From positions 1 to 35,047 of the IMG/VR virus record IMGVR_UViG_3300035145_002112: DNA of 35,047 nucleotides, one strand, 5' to 3'. The DNA is from a virus. Of the stretch, positions 6,372 to 12,992 are shown piece by piece (position 1 is the stretch's first letter; the number at the start of each line of letters is the position of its first letter). The notes below the pieces were generated by a model. It saw only the letters and a list, made by a program, of their open reading frames with translations. It was not told the DNA's origin and did no database searches. The position numbers were made by a program, and so were the translations under genes.

Positions 6372-7201
6372 TCCGCGCCTCCTTTCATCATGCCGATGAT
6401 CTCCAGAGTCGTCTTCCGTAGATGGTCGGCAAAAAGATTAATTCCAGTTTCCATGCGTTCCGTGAACTCGTCACGCTCAACTAGGATTCTCAAGGTAGGA
6501 AGCCCCGGGCAGTAGCTTTGAAACCACCAGGCATCTGCCCCAGTGACTGCCATCGAGCCATGAACCTGAGCCTTGTATTGCTCTGGTAGTTCTCCATTTA
6601 ACAGGTAGAGAGCATGGGTTTCGGGCAGTGGCGCCTTGCCTTCAAAACCGATATTCTTACCTCGAATCAACCCGTCTGGACTAACTCCAACGAATTGAGA
6701 ATAGTGAGTGCAGAATCCCACCTTGCGGATCACTTCGCCGGTCTCCTCCTCGAAAGCTTGTTCCGCTTCGGGCTCACTCTTGATCCCGTTCCAGATCGCC
6801 CATTGCGATCGGTTTCTCGGAGGTGGTCCATCTGGATCAACTCCCCATTCGTCAGGCACAACGCAGGATGACATCTGCCCAATGATCTTGGCGATTGCCT
6901 TCTTCCTTGCTTCCTCAGTGGTCTTCGTGTAGGTCTTAGGGAGGTTGATTCCGAGATCCTGGCACTCGCCTAGGAGAGCAGCTCTGGTCATGTTTTTGGG
7001 TGGTTCCTGACCCACAAGCTCCGAGATCTGTTGTCGCAGTTCTGCCACAGTGTAGCGGCATTCTGGCTTCTCAGCTAGCCATGCCCCGAATTGAGACCCG
7101 GTGAGCTTCCCCTTTCGGACCTCAAACCATTTATCGGTTCGTTGCTCCATCAAGTGGATCTTGCAATCGGGGAACAGTTCTTTTTCGGTTTTAGCAATCA
7201 T
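6368..7201 (-). CDS. YqaJ-type viral exonuclease (lambda Exo-like)
   Basis: 277-residue PD-(D/E)xK nuclease. Motifs: QRTDKWFEVRKGKLTGS (20-36, the YqaJ start box), SEPEAE with Glu145, SPDGL with Asp176, FEGKAP with Glu188-x-Lys190, and QYKAQVHG with Gln212. A segment at about residues 44-130 is inserted after the first box and includes a SAP-like stretch (TRAALLGECQDLGINL). It would resect double-stranded ends 5' to 3' and hand single strands to the RecT-like protein encoded immediately upstream. The ATG overlaps the RecT-like stop (ATGA). Confidence 0.88.
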   Translation of the reverse strand: MIAKTEKELFPDCKIHLMEQRTDKWFEVRKGKLTGSQFGAWLAEKPECRYTVAELRQQISELVGQEPPKNMTRAALLGECQDLGINLPKTYTKTTEEARKKAIAKIIGQMSSCVVPDEWGVDPDGPPPRNRSQWAIWNGIKSEPEAEQAFEEETGEVIRKVGFCTHYSQFVGVSPDGLIRGKNIGFEGKAPLPETHALYLLNGELPEQYKAQVHGSMAVTGADAWWFQSYCPGLPTLRILVERDEFTERMETGINLFADHLRKTTLEIIGMMKGGAE

Positions 7202-7857
7202 TTCGACACCTCCTTTTCTTCCTTGTCCCAGAGATCCTCTGATGACGGCTCGGCCTCAACCTCGGGAGGGGAGACGAGAGCTTCTAGGGATTCTAGGGTC
7301 TTATCCTTGGATGGTTCTGGGGTAACGTTCCTCAACTCTCCAGCGATGTCGCGAGCTTCATCCTCGTCATAAATCCCACCGATACCAAAGGCTACACGCG
7401 CTGCCTGAATGATCGCTTTATGCCGCAACATCCTTTTTGGCATCGCCTTCCAAGGTTCGGAATTTCGGGAGCATTCCGAGAAATACTCTGTCACGGTCAC
7501 TGGGTGAGAGCGATCCTTGATGTAAATCTTGCAGGTAGCCTCCTTCCCGTCTTCAGAGATCGTCACGTCGATCCCGTCAAGGTTAGGCTGGCGGTTGATA
7601 ATCTTGAGCCAACCATCAATCCCGACAACGGGAACGATTCCTCCGCCTTTTTGAGGGAAGGCGTAAAGCTCTTTCAGGATCGGGTTTAGCTTGTATTCAT
7701 TGGCAGTGATAACCAGAGCTAAAAGCTCATCGTCGCTTGCTCCCTTGAAGACCGTATTTTTCAAGGTTGAGAGAAGCTTTTTGGGCTCAACTGAAACCCT
7801 CGAAGCCATTTGCGTCAAAGCAGTCTTGCTGCTTTTTTCCGTTGTTATATCATTCAT
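7198..7857 (-). CDS. RecT/Bet-family single-strand annealing protein
   Basis: 219 residues. The core (DELLALVITANEYKLNP, then ELYAFPQKGGGIVPVVGIDG) and the block KRMLRHKAIIQAARVAFG are the hallmarks of the Redbeta/RecT family. The C-terminus is acidic (EPSSEDLWDKEEKE). It anneals complementary single strands made by the YqaJ exonuclease encoded next. The start ATG at 7857 follows a leader of about 110 bases containing a 7+3 bp hairpin (7887-7916). Confidence 0.88.
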   Translation of the reverse strand: MNDITTEKSSKTALTQMASRVSVEPKKLLSTLKNTVFKGASDDELLALVITANEYKLNPILKELYAFPQKGGGIVPVVGIDGWLKIINRQPNLDGIDVTISEDGKEATCKIYIKDRSHPVTVTEYFSECSRNSEPWKAMPKRMLRHKAIIQAARVAFGIGGIYDEDEARDIAGELRNVTPEPSKDKTLESLEALVSPPEVEAEPSSEDLWDKEEKEVSK

Positions 7858-7886
7858 AGTTCAAAGCCCTGTCTGGGCACCCCGAA

Positions 7887-7916
7887 ACCCCGCCACTCAA
7901 TTACGGTGCGCGGGGT
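7887..7916 (-). promoter_or_regulatory. Hairpin in the leader of the annealing-protein gene
   Basis: ACCCCGC (7887-7893) pairs with GCGGGGT (7910-7916), with a CAC/GTG inner stem. On the minus strand it is followed by TTTCGGGG, too weak for a clear terminator. The interval 7858-7966 has no convincing gene, only a possible 9-codon frame (ATGTCCACTCCC). Confidence 0.4.
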
Positions 7917-7966
7917 GGGAAGTTGGTTTTACGGCGTCTCAAGGCCGGGAGTGGACATCCAGTCGG

Positions 7967-8194
7967 TCAAGATTTTGGCCGTCTCTCCGACCTGTCACTG
8001 CTTCGCTTTCGGGCAGTCCCGCCGCGCTGTTTTGTCTGTCGGGTCGCTTGACAGTCCCAAGGGTGATCACTCCCTGAAAACGAATCTCCATCCCACATCC
8101 CCCGAAAGGCTTGGGCAACGATCCTCACGGCTTGGATCAGGGCGAGGAGCAGGACGGCAAAAAGTCCACTTACGAAAACTTGTTCTAAGCTCAT
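7967..8194 (-). CDS. Small membrane protein
   Basis: 75 residues: an N-terminal hydrophobic segment (residues 7-29, VFVSGLFAVLLLALIQAVRI then VAQ) followed by a hydrophilic, basic tail (GGTARKRSSDRSERRPKS). One membrane pass with the tail in the cytoplasm is likely. Not recognised. Its ATG overlaps the upstream stop (ATGA). A role in superinfection exclusion or host takeover is possible but unsupported. Confidence 0.55.
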   Translation of the reverse strand: MSLEQVFVSGLFAVLLLALIQAVRIVAQAFRGMWDGDSFSGSDHPWDCQATRQTKQRGGTARKRSSDRSERRPKS

Positions 8195-8409
8195 GATTCC
8201 ACCTCCTCCAATTCAACACCAGCAAGGTCGGCAAGTTCCTGAAGCTTCTTAACTCCAATGATGGCTACCTCCTGCGCCATTGACGGGGAGAATTTATCCC
8301 CCCCGAAAGGGTGCTGGTCCTCCAACTCTTGGACCGATAGTCCAAGGTTGATGAAGCCCCGTCCTCCCCTCGTCTTGTAGTAGGTCGCGAATCTTTTAAG
8401 AATCTTCAT
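8191..8409 (-). CDS. Hypothetical small protein
   Basis: 72 residues from the ATG at 8409 (MKILKRFATYYKTRGGRGF), ending with an acidic helix (ELADLAGVELEEVES). The ATG overlaps the TGA of the upstream ribbon-helix-helix gene (TGATG). A GTG one codon earlier is less likely. Not recognised. Confidence 0.55.
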   Translation of the reverse strand: MKILKRFATYYKTRGGRGFINLGLSVQELEDQHPFGGDKFSPSMAQEVAIIGVKKLQELADLAGVELEEVES

Positions 8410-8534
8410 CACAACGTCTTTCTGAGAAGGTGGGCGAGAAATGCTCTGATCGAAAGCCCCTTCTCAGAGGCTAGGACCTTTAACTTAATGTGCAGGTCTA
8501 TAGGGATCTGCACGGGCTTGGTTTTTGTTTTCAT
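8409..8534 (-). CDS. 41-residue ribbon-helix-helix (Arc/CopG-like) regulator
   Basis: A short gene easily missed by length cut-offs. The ATG at 8534 gives MKTKTKPVQIPIDLHIKL, then KVLASEKGLSIRAFLAHLLR and KTL. The alternating KPVQIPI strand, helix A (DLHIKLKVLASEKG) and helix B (SIRAFLAHLLRKTL) match the ribbon-helix-helix plan; the usual family length is 40-55. It should dimerise and bind DNA through the strand. TGATG overlap with the next gene supports translation. Likely target: a nearby promoter, unidentified. Confidence 0.75.
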   Translation of the reverse strand: MKTKTKPVQIPIDLHIKLKVLASEKGLSIRAFLAHLLRKTL

Positions 8535-8576
8535 GAATTAAGTTTCCAGCGTGAAGGATGCGCGGCCCCCTTGGTG

Positions 8577-8825
8577 TTAGTTGGCGATTGCAATCGCTTG
8601 ACTAATGTTCCGAACAAACACACCAGCGGAATAATCGGACATCGAGTCATGATGGTCATCACGGCTTCTGACGTTAATGCAAATAACGTTTTGGGTCCCT
8701 CCGTTTTTAAAGAACTCAATAACATCAGAAGAGTTTTCCTTTTCAGCGAAAAAGAAGCGGTCTTCTTTGTTGCTGACTTTAAATCCGTTTCTTTCCAGCT
8801 TCTTGATGGCGTTTTTGATGGTCAT
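8577..8825 (-). CDS. Hypothetical small protein
   Basis: 82 residues from the ATG at 8825 (MTIKNAIKKLERNGFKVSN). The first 20 residues look like a helix-turn-helix-like cap and the remainder is beta-rich (FFFAEKENSSDVIEFF, NVICINVRSRDD). Not recognised. The leader CAAGAAAGAAAATG is nearly identical to that of the DnaB gene at 33949 and lacks a clear Shine-Dalgarno sequence. A longer frame from 8996 overlaps the next gene and is unlikely. The interval 8826-8938 has no other gene. Confidence 0.6.
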   Translation of the reverse strand: MTIKNAIKKLERNGFKVSNKEDRFFFAEKENSSDVIEFFKNGGTQNVICINVRSRDDHHDSMSDYSAGVFVRNISQAIAIAN

Positions 8826-8938
8826 TTTCTTTCTTGATTTGTCTCGGGCTTCATTGCCTCCGACACACGAAAGAAAACAAAAGAACTCACCCCCGGCAAG
8901 ATCTTTTTTAACTTTTTTTCTTTTTAACCGCTTTCCCC

Positions 8939-9148
8939 TTAGTCTTGGGGAATTTTCCGGTAGTAAAGCTCCAGCCTGCCGGGAAACTTTTTGCACTCGT
9001 AAAGCCCCGAGTGGTAGAGATCCCGCAGGAGCTTTCGAGCCGTATCGTATGAGATTCTATCTTCCTCCGCGAAGTCTCTAATCGTCCGAAAACCCTCGGG
9101 AATCTCGGTCTGACGGCTGTGCTGATAGAGGTCTGCTCTTAGGCTCAT
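8939..9148 (-). CDS. Winged-helix-type DNA-binding protein
   Basis: 69 residues with a helix-turn-helix at 21-48 (FRTIRDFAEEDRISYDTARK followed by LLRDLYHSG) and a short wing (LYECKKFPGRLELYYRK). Its ATG overlaps the stop of the metallophosphoesterase gene (ATGA). Probably a small transcription regulator at the switch between lysis and recombination genes; the target is unknown. Confidence 0.65.
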   Translation of the reverse strand: MSLRADLYQHSRQTEIPEGFRTIRDFAEEDRISYDTARKLLRDLYHSGLYECKKFPGRLELYYRKIPQD

Positions 9149-10098
9149 GCTTTTTCAAGGAGTGGAGTTAAAAACGATTCCCCGTTCTCGATGCCAACGG
9201 GGACAACAAGGAAATTCTCCGAACGGGAAACGAATTGAACACCGTGACCCTGGGTCCAGTCTGAGTAGTTTGAACGAGACCAAAGCGGTCTTGCGGCTTG
9301 GCAAAGGCAGCCAAAGTTCCAGGCCCCGATCCTTCCGTTAGCTGGCGTTTTGATCGTGGCATGATCGGCCCGGTGAGTGTCGGCGTAGAACACGTTCTGC
9401 CCGGTCTTCGTCACCGATTGCATAGCCGCATTCCGGCAAGTTCCCACACGATGAGCCATCAGGACTTTCCCCTTCCTGATCCATCCCGGCTCATTGGGCA
9501 CGTTGTGGATCTCTCCTCTCCTGTAATACGTGATGCCACGCTCTTTAAGATGGCAGAGATACTCGGGAGAGATCGCCTTCAGAACGGCTTCAGCGGCCAA
9601 TCTGGAGCCGGGGTTGGTGCTTACGGCATACCTCTCAACACGATCCTCATGATTGCCCTCGATAATCTCAATCTTGGCCCGGGGTGCCGCCTCCTGAAGA
9701 CTATCGAGGATTGCGTTTGTGGCCTCGATATCCTCCTCGTAGGAGTAGCCATAGGCATCAACCCAGTTCGTAGCCTTGTATTCGCTCAAGAACCCTCCGC
9801 AGTCGATGTAATCCCCGAGGATAACTACCTCGTCAGGGTCAACGGTCTTAACGTCCCGAAGCCATGCCTTGACTGCCGCCGGGTCATGCTTCATTCCGTG
9901 GATGTCACCGGCAATGCATCGGACGAAATCACCCTTCTTCCTGCCCTTACCGTTCCCGATCTTAATCTTTGGATGAGCCTTTGCCGCTTTGAGTTTATCT
10001 AGTCGATTTGAAAGAAGGAGGTTTTCGGCTTCGAGTGCTTTAATCCGCTCACTCATTCCGTCACTCTCCAACTTCTTAACATCGGATTTCAGGCTCAT
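9145..10098 (-). CDS. Calcineurin-like metallophosphoesterase
   Basis: 317 residues. An N-terminal coiled coil (about 1-40, KALEAENLLLSNRLDKLKAA) precedes the phosphoesterase domain with GDIHG, GDYIDCGG, EGNHEDR and a late His pair (DTHRADHATIKT), the metal ligands of the family. Substrate unknown: phage members act on nucleic acid ends or nucleotides, or are uncharacterised. It sits between the lysis genes and small regulators and shares ATGA overlaps on both sides. The coiled coil suggests it oligomerises or is tethered to a partner. Confidence 0.8.
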   Translation of the reverse strand: MSLKSDVKKLESDGMSERIKALEAENLLLSNRLDKLKAAKAHPKIKIGNGKGRKKGDFVRCIAGDIHGMKHDPAAVKAWLRDVKTVDPDEVVILGDYIDCGGFLSEYKATNWVDAYGYSYEEDIEATNAILDSLQEAAPRAKIEIIEGNHEDRVERYAVSTNPGSRLAAEAVLKAISPEYLCHLKERGITYYRRGEIHNVPNEPGWIRKGKVLMAHRVGTCRNAAMQSVTKTGQNVFYADTHRADHATIKTPANGRIGAWNFGCLCQAARPLWSRSNYSDWTQGHGVQFVSRSENFLVVPVGIENGESFLTPLLEKA

Positions 10099-10334
10099 TT
10101 TTTTAGATGGTCTCGGATCTCTTGATGTATCTGGTCAAGTTTAGGGGAAAGGTTTTCGGCAATCGAAATTTTCCCTTTCAACTCCCCGACCTCTTTGGTG
10201 ACGATAAGCAAATCGCCAGACGTTTTTTCATGCTTCCTCTCGCAATCGTTCGCTCGTTTGATGACCACTCGCCAGAGGATGGTGATGGCTCCCACGAGGG
10301 CGGTGCCGAGGGCGTATAGGATTTCGTCACTCAT
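10095..10334 (-). CDS. Small membrane-anchored lysis-associated protein (holin-like)
   Basis: 79 residues with one N-terminal membrane segment (LYALGTALVGAITILWRVVI, about residues 6-25), then a charged coiled-coil tail (NDCERKHEKTSGDLLIVTKE). The shape, N-in membrane anchor plus coil, is that of small phage proteins next to endolysins, such as XhlA-like holin partners. The gene is directly downstream of the amidase with an ATGA overlap. Holin, antiholin or inner-membrane spanin are all possible. Confidence 0.55.
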   Translation of the reverse strand: MSDEILYALGTALVGAITILWRVVIKRANDCERKHEKTSGDLLIVTKEVGELKGKISIAENLSPKLDQIHQEIRDHLKK

Positions 10335-10819
10335 AACAATTCGTCGATGCGCTCGATCACAAGCTGATAGGTTTCAGGCGAACAATCATTTTTACGTTGA
10401 GGTGCGATCATTTGATGGGTCAGGATTCCGTCTTTCCCGATCTTGAATTTGTTCATCAAGTAGACGCACTTGTGAGCCACCGAGTCGATCTCGATCTCAG
10501 AGGGTGTTCGCTTGTTGGTGTCCCCTGCAAAGGCAATCCCGACACTGTGAGAGTTGAGCCCAGTGCGTCCCTGCCATTGGCTCCGGCCTGCGTGCCATGC
10601 CCGTTTTGAGTCCCAGACTAGCTGCACACGATTCCCGGTATCTGGGTCGATTAGGTAGTGATACGAGACTTTGCTTTTCGGGTTCAGAATCCACGAAACT
10701 CCTCCCTCGAATGATCCTCCAGAATGGTGCAAAATGATGTAAAGCGGAACAATCGTATCGCCTCGGTTGGGCGACAGCTTCACCGTCTCCTGGTATAGGT
10801 CAGGGTTGCGAAAGATCAT
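10331..10819 (-). CDS. Endolysin: N-acetylmuramoyl-L-alanine amidase
   Basis: 162-residue amidase_2/PGRP-type domain filling the whole protein. Visible: ILHHSGG (His31/His32), SYHYLID, WHAG (His76), NSHSVGIAFAGD and a late THQMIAPQRKNDCSP with His135 and Cys146, the expected zinc-site residues. No signal peptide, so export needs a holin. The two flanking genes code small membrane proteins and are both coupled by overlap, giving a three-gene lysis cassette. Confidence 0.88.
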   Translation of the reverse strand: MIFRNPDLYQETVKLSPNRGDTIVPLYIILHHSGGSFEGGVSWILNPKSKVSYHYLIDPDTGNRVQLVWDSKRAWHAGRSQWQGRTGLNSHSVGIAFAGDTNKRTPSEIEIDSVAHKCVYLMNKFKIGKDGILTHQMIAPQRKNDCSPETYQLVIERIDELL

Positions 10820-11133
10820 TTCCCCGGCGTGATGATAATGGTTGCGCTCCCTCCTCCCAGATCGTCAGGGAGCGGTCGCGAAATCGAGAACGATGTTCCG
10901 CAGGATGGCAGTGCAAGCGTCAGGATTCCGCACACGAGGATCAGCGGCAAGGTAGACGGTTTGAGGTGAGGCACAACGTATTTGACCGCCAGCCAAGACA
11001 GAGTGCCTACGACGGCTAGGGCAATGACGTCAGCCCCTTCTGATAGTCCTTCGGTCGGTAGTCCGAGCTTTTCAACCGCCATGACTAGGCCGGTGACAAT
11101 TAGATGACGGATGTATGATGCGAGGGCGTTCAT
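10816..11133 (-). CDS. Holin candidate with an internal lipobox-like segment
   Basis: 105 residues from the ATG at 11133 (TAATG overlap with the upstream stop). A first hydrophobic region lies at about 36-53 (VIALAVVGTLSWLAVKYVV). A second (LPLILVCGILTLALPSCG) ends in LPSC-G, which resembles a lipoprotein processing site, followed by a short Ser/Pro-rich tail (SFSISRPLPDDLGGG). It could be a two-pass holin. Alternatively the second part may be an embedded outer-membrane lipoprotein (o-spanin-like), possibly from an internal GTG (VPHLKPSTLPL). It precedes the endolysin gene with an ATGA-type overlap. Confidence 0.55.
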   Translation of the reverse strand: MNALASYIRHLIVTGLVMAVEKLGLPTEGLSEGADVIALAVVGTLSWLAVKYVVPHLKPSTLPLILVCGILTLALPSCGTSFSISRPLPDDLGGGSATIIITPGK

Positions 11134-11438
11134 TATATGATTTCGGGTTTTAAGTTTTGATATTCGGAGAGAGTCAATTCCTCGATCAATCCGGCTTGAA
11201 TCGCAGGGGCAATGAGTTCGTCGTCGGCTGGTGTAAATCGCCATTTATCAATCTCAATAAGTCCTCGTCCGCTCTTATCGTTGGCAAGCTCAAGCTCGTC
11301 GAAGGGCGGCAGGCCGCGCAATGTCACGGCTCTTGTGCCGAGCCCTCGAGGATAACCCCGTGACTGGTCAACTGCGGCAGCGAGTTGGGTGTATGTCGCT
11401 GCCTCGCACTTGAAATACCTGTGTGTTTCGTCGGTCAT
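11133..11438 (-). CDS. Hypothetical protein following the tail fibre gene
   Basis: 101 residues (MTDETHRYFKCEAATYTQLA at the start). Not recognised. The ATG overlaps the stop of the fibre gene (ATGA), so it may be a fibre-associated or fibre-assembly protein. It has no membrane segment. Its stop overlaps the start of the holin candidate. Confidence 0.55.
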   Translation of the reverse strand: MTDETHRYFKCEAATYTQLAAAVDQSRGYPRGLGTRAVTLRGLPPFDELELANDKSGRGLIEIDKWRFTPADDELIAPAIQAGLIEELTLSEYQNLKPEII

Positions 11439-12715
11439 TGCAAGGTGCCGTTAATGTTGATTTCCCAATCTTTTCCTTTGAGGCTAGTGATCGCGGTTGT
11501 CGTCGCAGCACTGAGCGAACCAGTTGATACATCGTAGTCGATATCAATGACGGGATCATTTAGAGTTGTCCCGCTGCTCGTGCCGTCATTTGTCGCCCAT
11601 ATCCCGCTCGCGTCGATGGATGTCAGGATGTTCTCGACGGATTGAGAGGTGAGGGATGAGCAGCCGTCCCATGTTAGGTTAAACACCCCATTGATGATTG
11701 AGGAGGGATTCCAATTATCGAAAAATCCTGCTGGAAAATCTTCAAGGCTGGAGCAACCAAACCAAGTATACCCGAAATTAGTTCCCGATGAAGTATCAAT
11801 TAAAGGAAAGCTGGTAAGGCTTGAGCAATGAGACCAAGCAACAGAAAAATTAGTTCCCGATGAAGTATCAATTAAAGGAAAGCTGGTAAGGCTTGAGCAA
11901 TGAGACCAAGCAGTAAAAAAATTAATTCCCGATGATGTGTCAATCAAAGGAAAACTAGTCAGGCTGGAGCAACCATGCCAAGCCTCACGAAAACTAGTTC
12001 CCGATGATGTGTCAATCAAAGGAAAACTAGTCAGGCTGGAGCAACCAAACCAAGTATACCCGAAATTAGTTCCCGATGAAGTATCAATCAAAGGAAAACT
12101 AGTCAGGCTGGAGCAACCAAACCAAGCAAGAAAAAAATCAGTTTCCGACCCATAATCCTCAACCGCTCCTTTGGTGACGAAGTAGGATTTGCGTTCAGCG
12201 ATCTGAGTCTCGCTCAATTCGTAGTCGAACAAGTAGAGCGCGACAAGATCGTTTGAGAATACGTAATTGTCGGAAATCTTATTCCCGCTGAAATCATGCG
12301 TGCCAGCCGCAAGATTAAGATTGGCAGCGTAGCTACCTTTTTTGGTAGCAAAGAAAACCGTGCCATTTGTGATAGACTCTGCTAGCGTGAACGACATGCG
12401 ATCATTGCTGCCGTCGAATCTGGCGAATGGTCCACCGTTGGCGGCATCAAAAGCGATGGGTTGGTGGGTGGCAGTGGTCTGGGTCGCGTCGATACTGTTG
12501 GCGGTCAGATCGTCAAGAGTCGAGATACCATCCCCTTGCGCTGCGGGTACCCCACCATCCGCAAGCATCGACGACTCGGCCTCGTAGGCGAGAACGGGGT
12601 TGGTGGCTAAGCCAGAAAATGAACCCGGGACATAGAGACCAGCCTCGTTGTAAAGACCTGCCCTATCGACAAGCCCAGCACCACTAAAAAGACCAGCTTG
12701 GTTTATCAATCCCAT
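11435..12715 (-). CDS. Tail fibre/receptor-binding protein with BspA-like repeats
   Basis: 426 residues in four parts. The N-terminus has an xAGL repeat (NQAGLFSGAGLVDRAGLYN). A LamG/concanavalin-like domain follows (about 40-190; FDGSNDRMSFTL, VFFATKKGS). Then come five full 24-residue repeats of the type CSSLTSFPLIDTSSGT plus eight variable residues ending in W, like BspA/DUF285 leucine-rich surface repeats. The end has CSSLTSQSVENILTSIDASG and a beta-rich tail. The repeat block is coded by near-identical 72-base DNA repeats (11751-12110). Position among spike, fibre and lysis genes supports a receptor-binding role. Confidence 0.75.
   Translation of the reverse strand: MGLINQAGLFSGAGLVDRAGLYNEAGLYVPGSFSGLATNPVLAYEAESSMLADGGVPAAQGDGISTLDDLTANSIDATQTTATHQPIAFDAANGGPFARFDGSNDRMSFTLAESITNGTVFFATKKGSYAANLNLAAGTHDFSGNKISDNYVFSNDLVALYLFDYELSETQIAERKSYFVTKGAVEDYGSETDFFLAWFGCSSLTSFPLIDTSSGTNFGYTWFGCSSLTSFPLIDTSSGTSFREAWHGCSSLTSFPLIDTSSGINFFTAWSHCSSLTSFPLIDTSSGTNFSVAWSHCSSLTSFPLIDTSSGTNFGYTWFGCSSLEDFPAGFFDNWNPSSIINGVFNLTWDGCSSLTSQSVENILTSIDASGIWATNDGTSSGTTLNDPVIDIDYDVSTGSLSAATTTAITSLKGKDWEININGTLQ
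11751..12150 (-). repeat. 72-base tandem repeats in the fibre gene
   Basis: Unit boundaries marked by GAGCAA at 11751, 11823, 11895, 11967, 12039 and 12111: five full 72-base units and one partial. About 44 bases of each unit are nearly constant and about 28 bases vary. The variable part codes NFGYTWFG, SFREAWHG, NFFTAWSH, NFSVAWSH and NFGYTWFG. The first and last variable windows code the same residues. Confidence 0.9.
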
Positions 12716-12717
12716 AT

Positions 12718-12963
12718 CTAGGATAGCATGATAAATTCAGTTCCCGCAGCGGAAGCCGTGACTCGGATTTTCGCCCCATCGCTATGCGTTCTCAAAATTT
12801 TTTGTTCTCCGTCCGCAAGTGGACCGTTAAAGACTGAAACCCAATCGCCGTCTAGCTTCTTTTTCTCAATCGTCAAGTTCCCATCGTTGGCTTCGACCTG
12901 ATAAGTCTTACCCGGGATGATTACGAATTCTTGCGGGTTCGTATCTGCAAAAGTATATTCCAT
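12718..12963 (-). CDS. Small beta-rich structural protein
   Basis: 81 residues (MEYTFADTNPQEFVIIPGKT), beta-rich, ending TASAAGTEFIMLS. Not recognised by family. It lies between the spike and fibre genes, with two bases to the next start, so an adaptor or small decoration of the tail tip is plausible. Confidence 0.55.
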   Translation of the reverse strand: MEYTFADTNPQEFVIIPGKTYQVEANDGNLTIEKKKLDGDWVSVFNGPLADGEQKILRTHSDGAKIRVTASAAGTEFIMLS

Positions 12964-12992
12964 GATTCTAAAAAGATTGGTTTGTCAATTTC

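Noticed and set aside
11751-12110. Diversity-generating retroelement
   Set aside because: The fibre repeats have variable windows, but no reverse transcriptase and no template repeat outside the gene were found.
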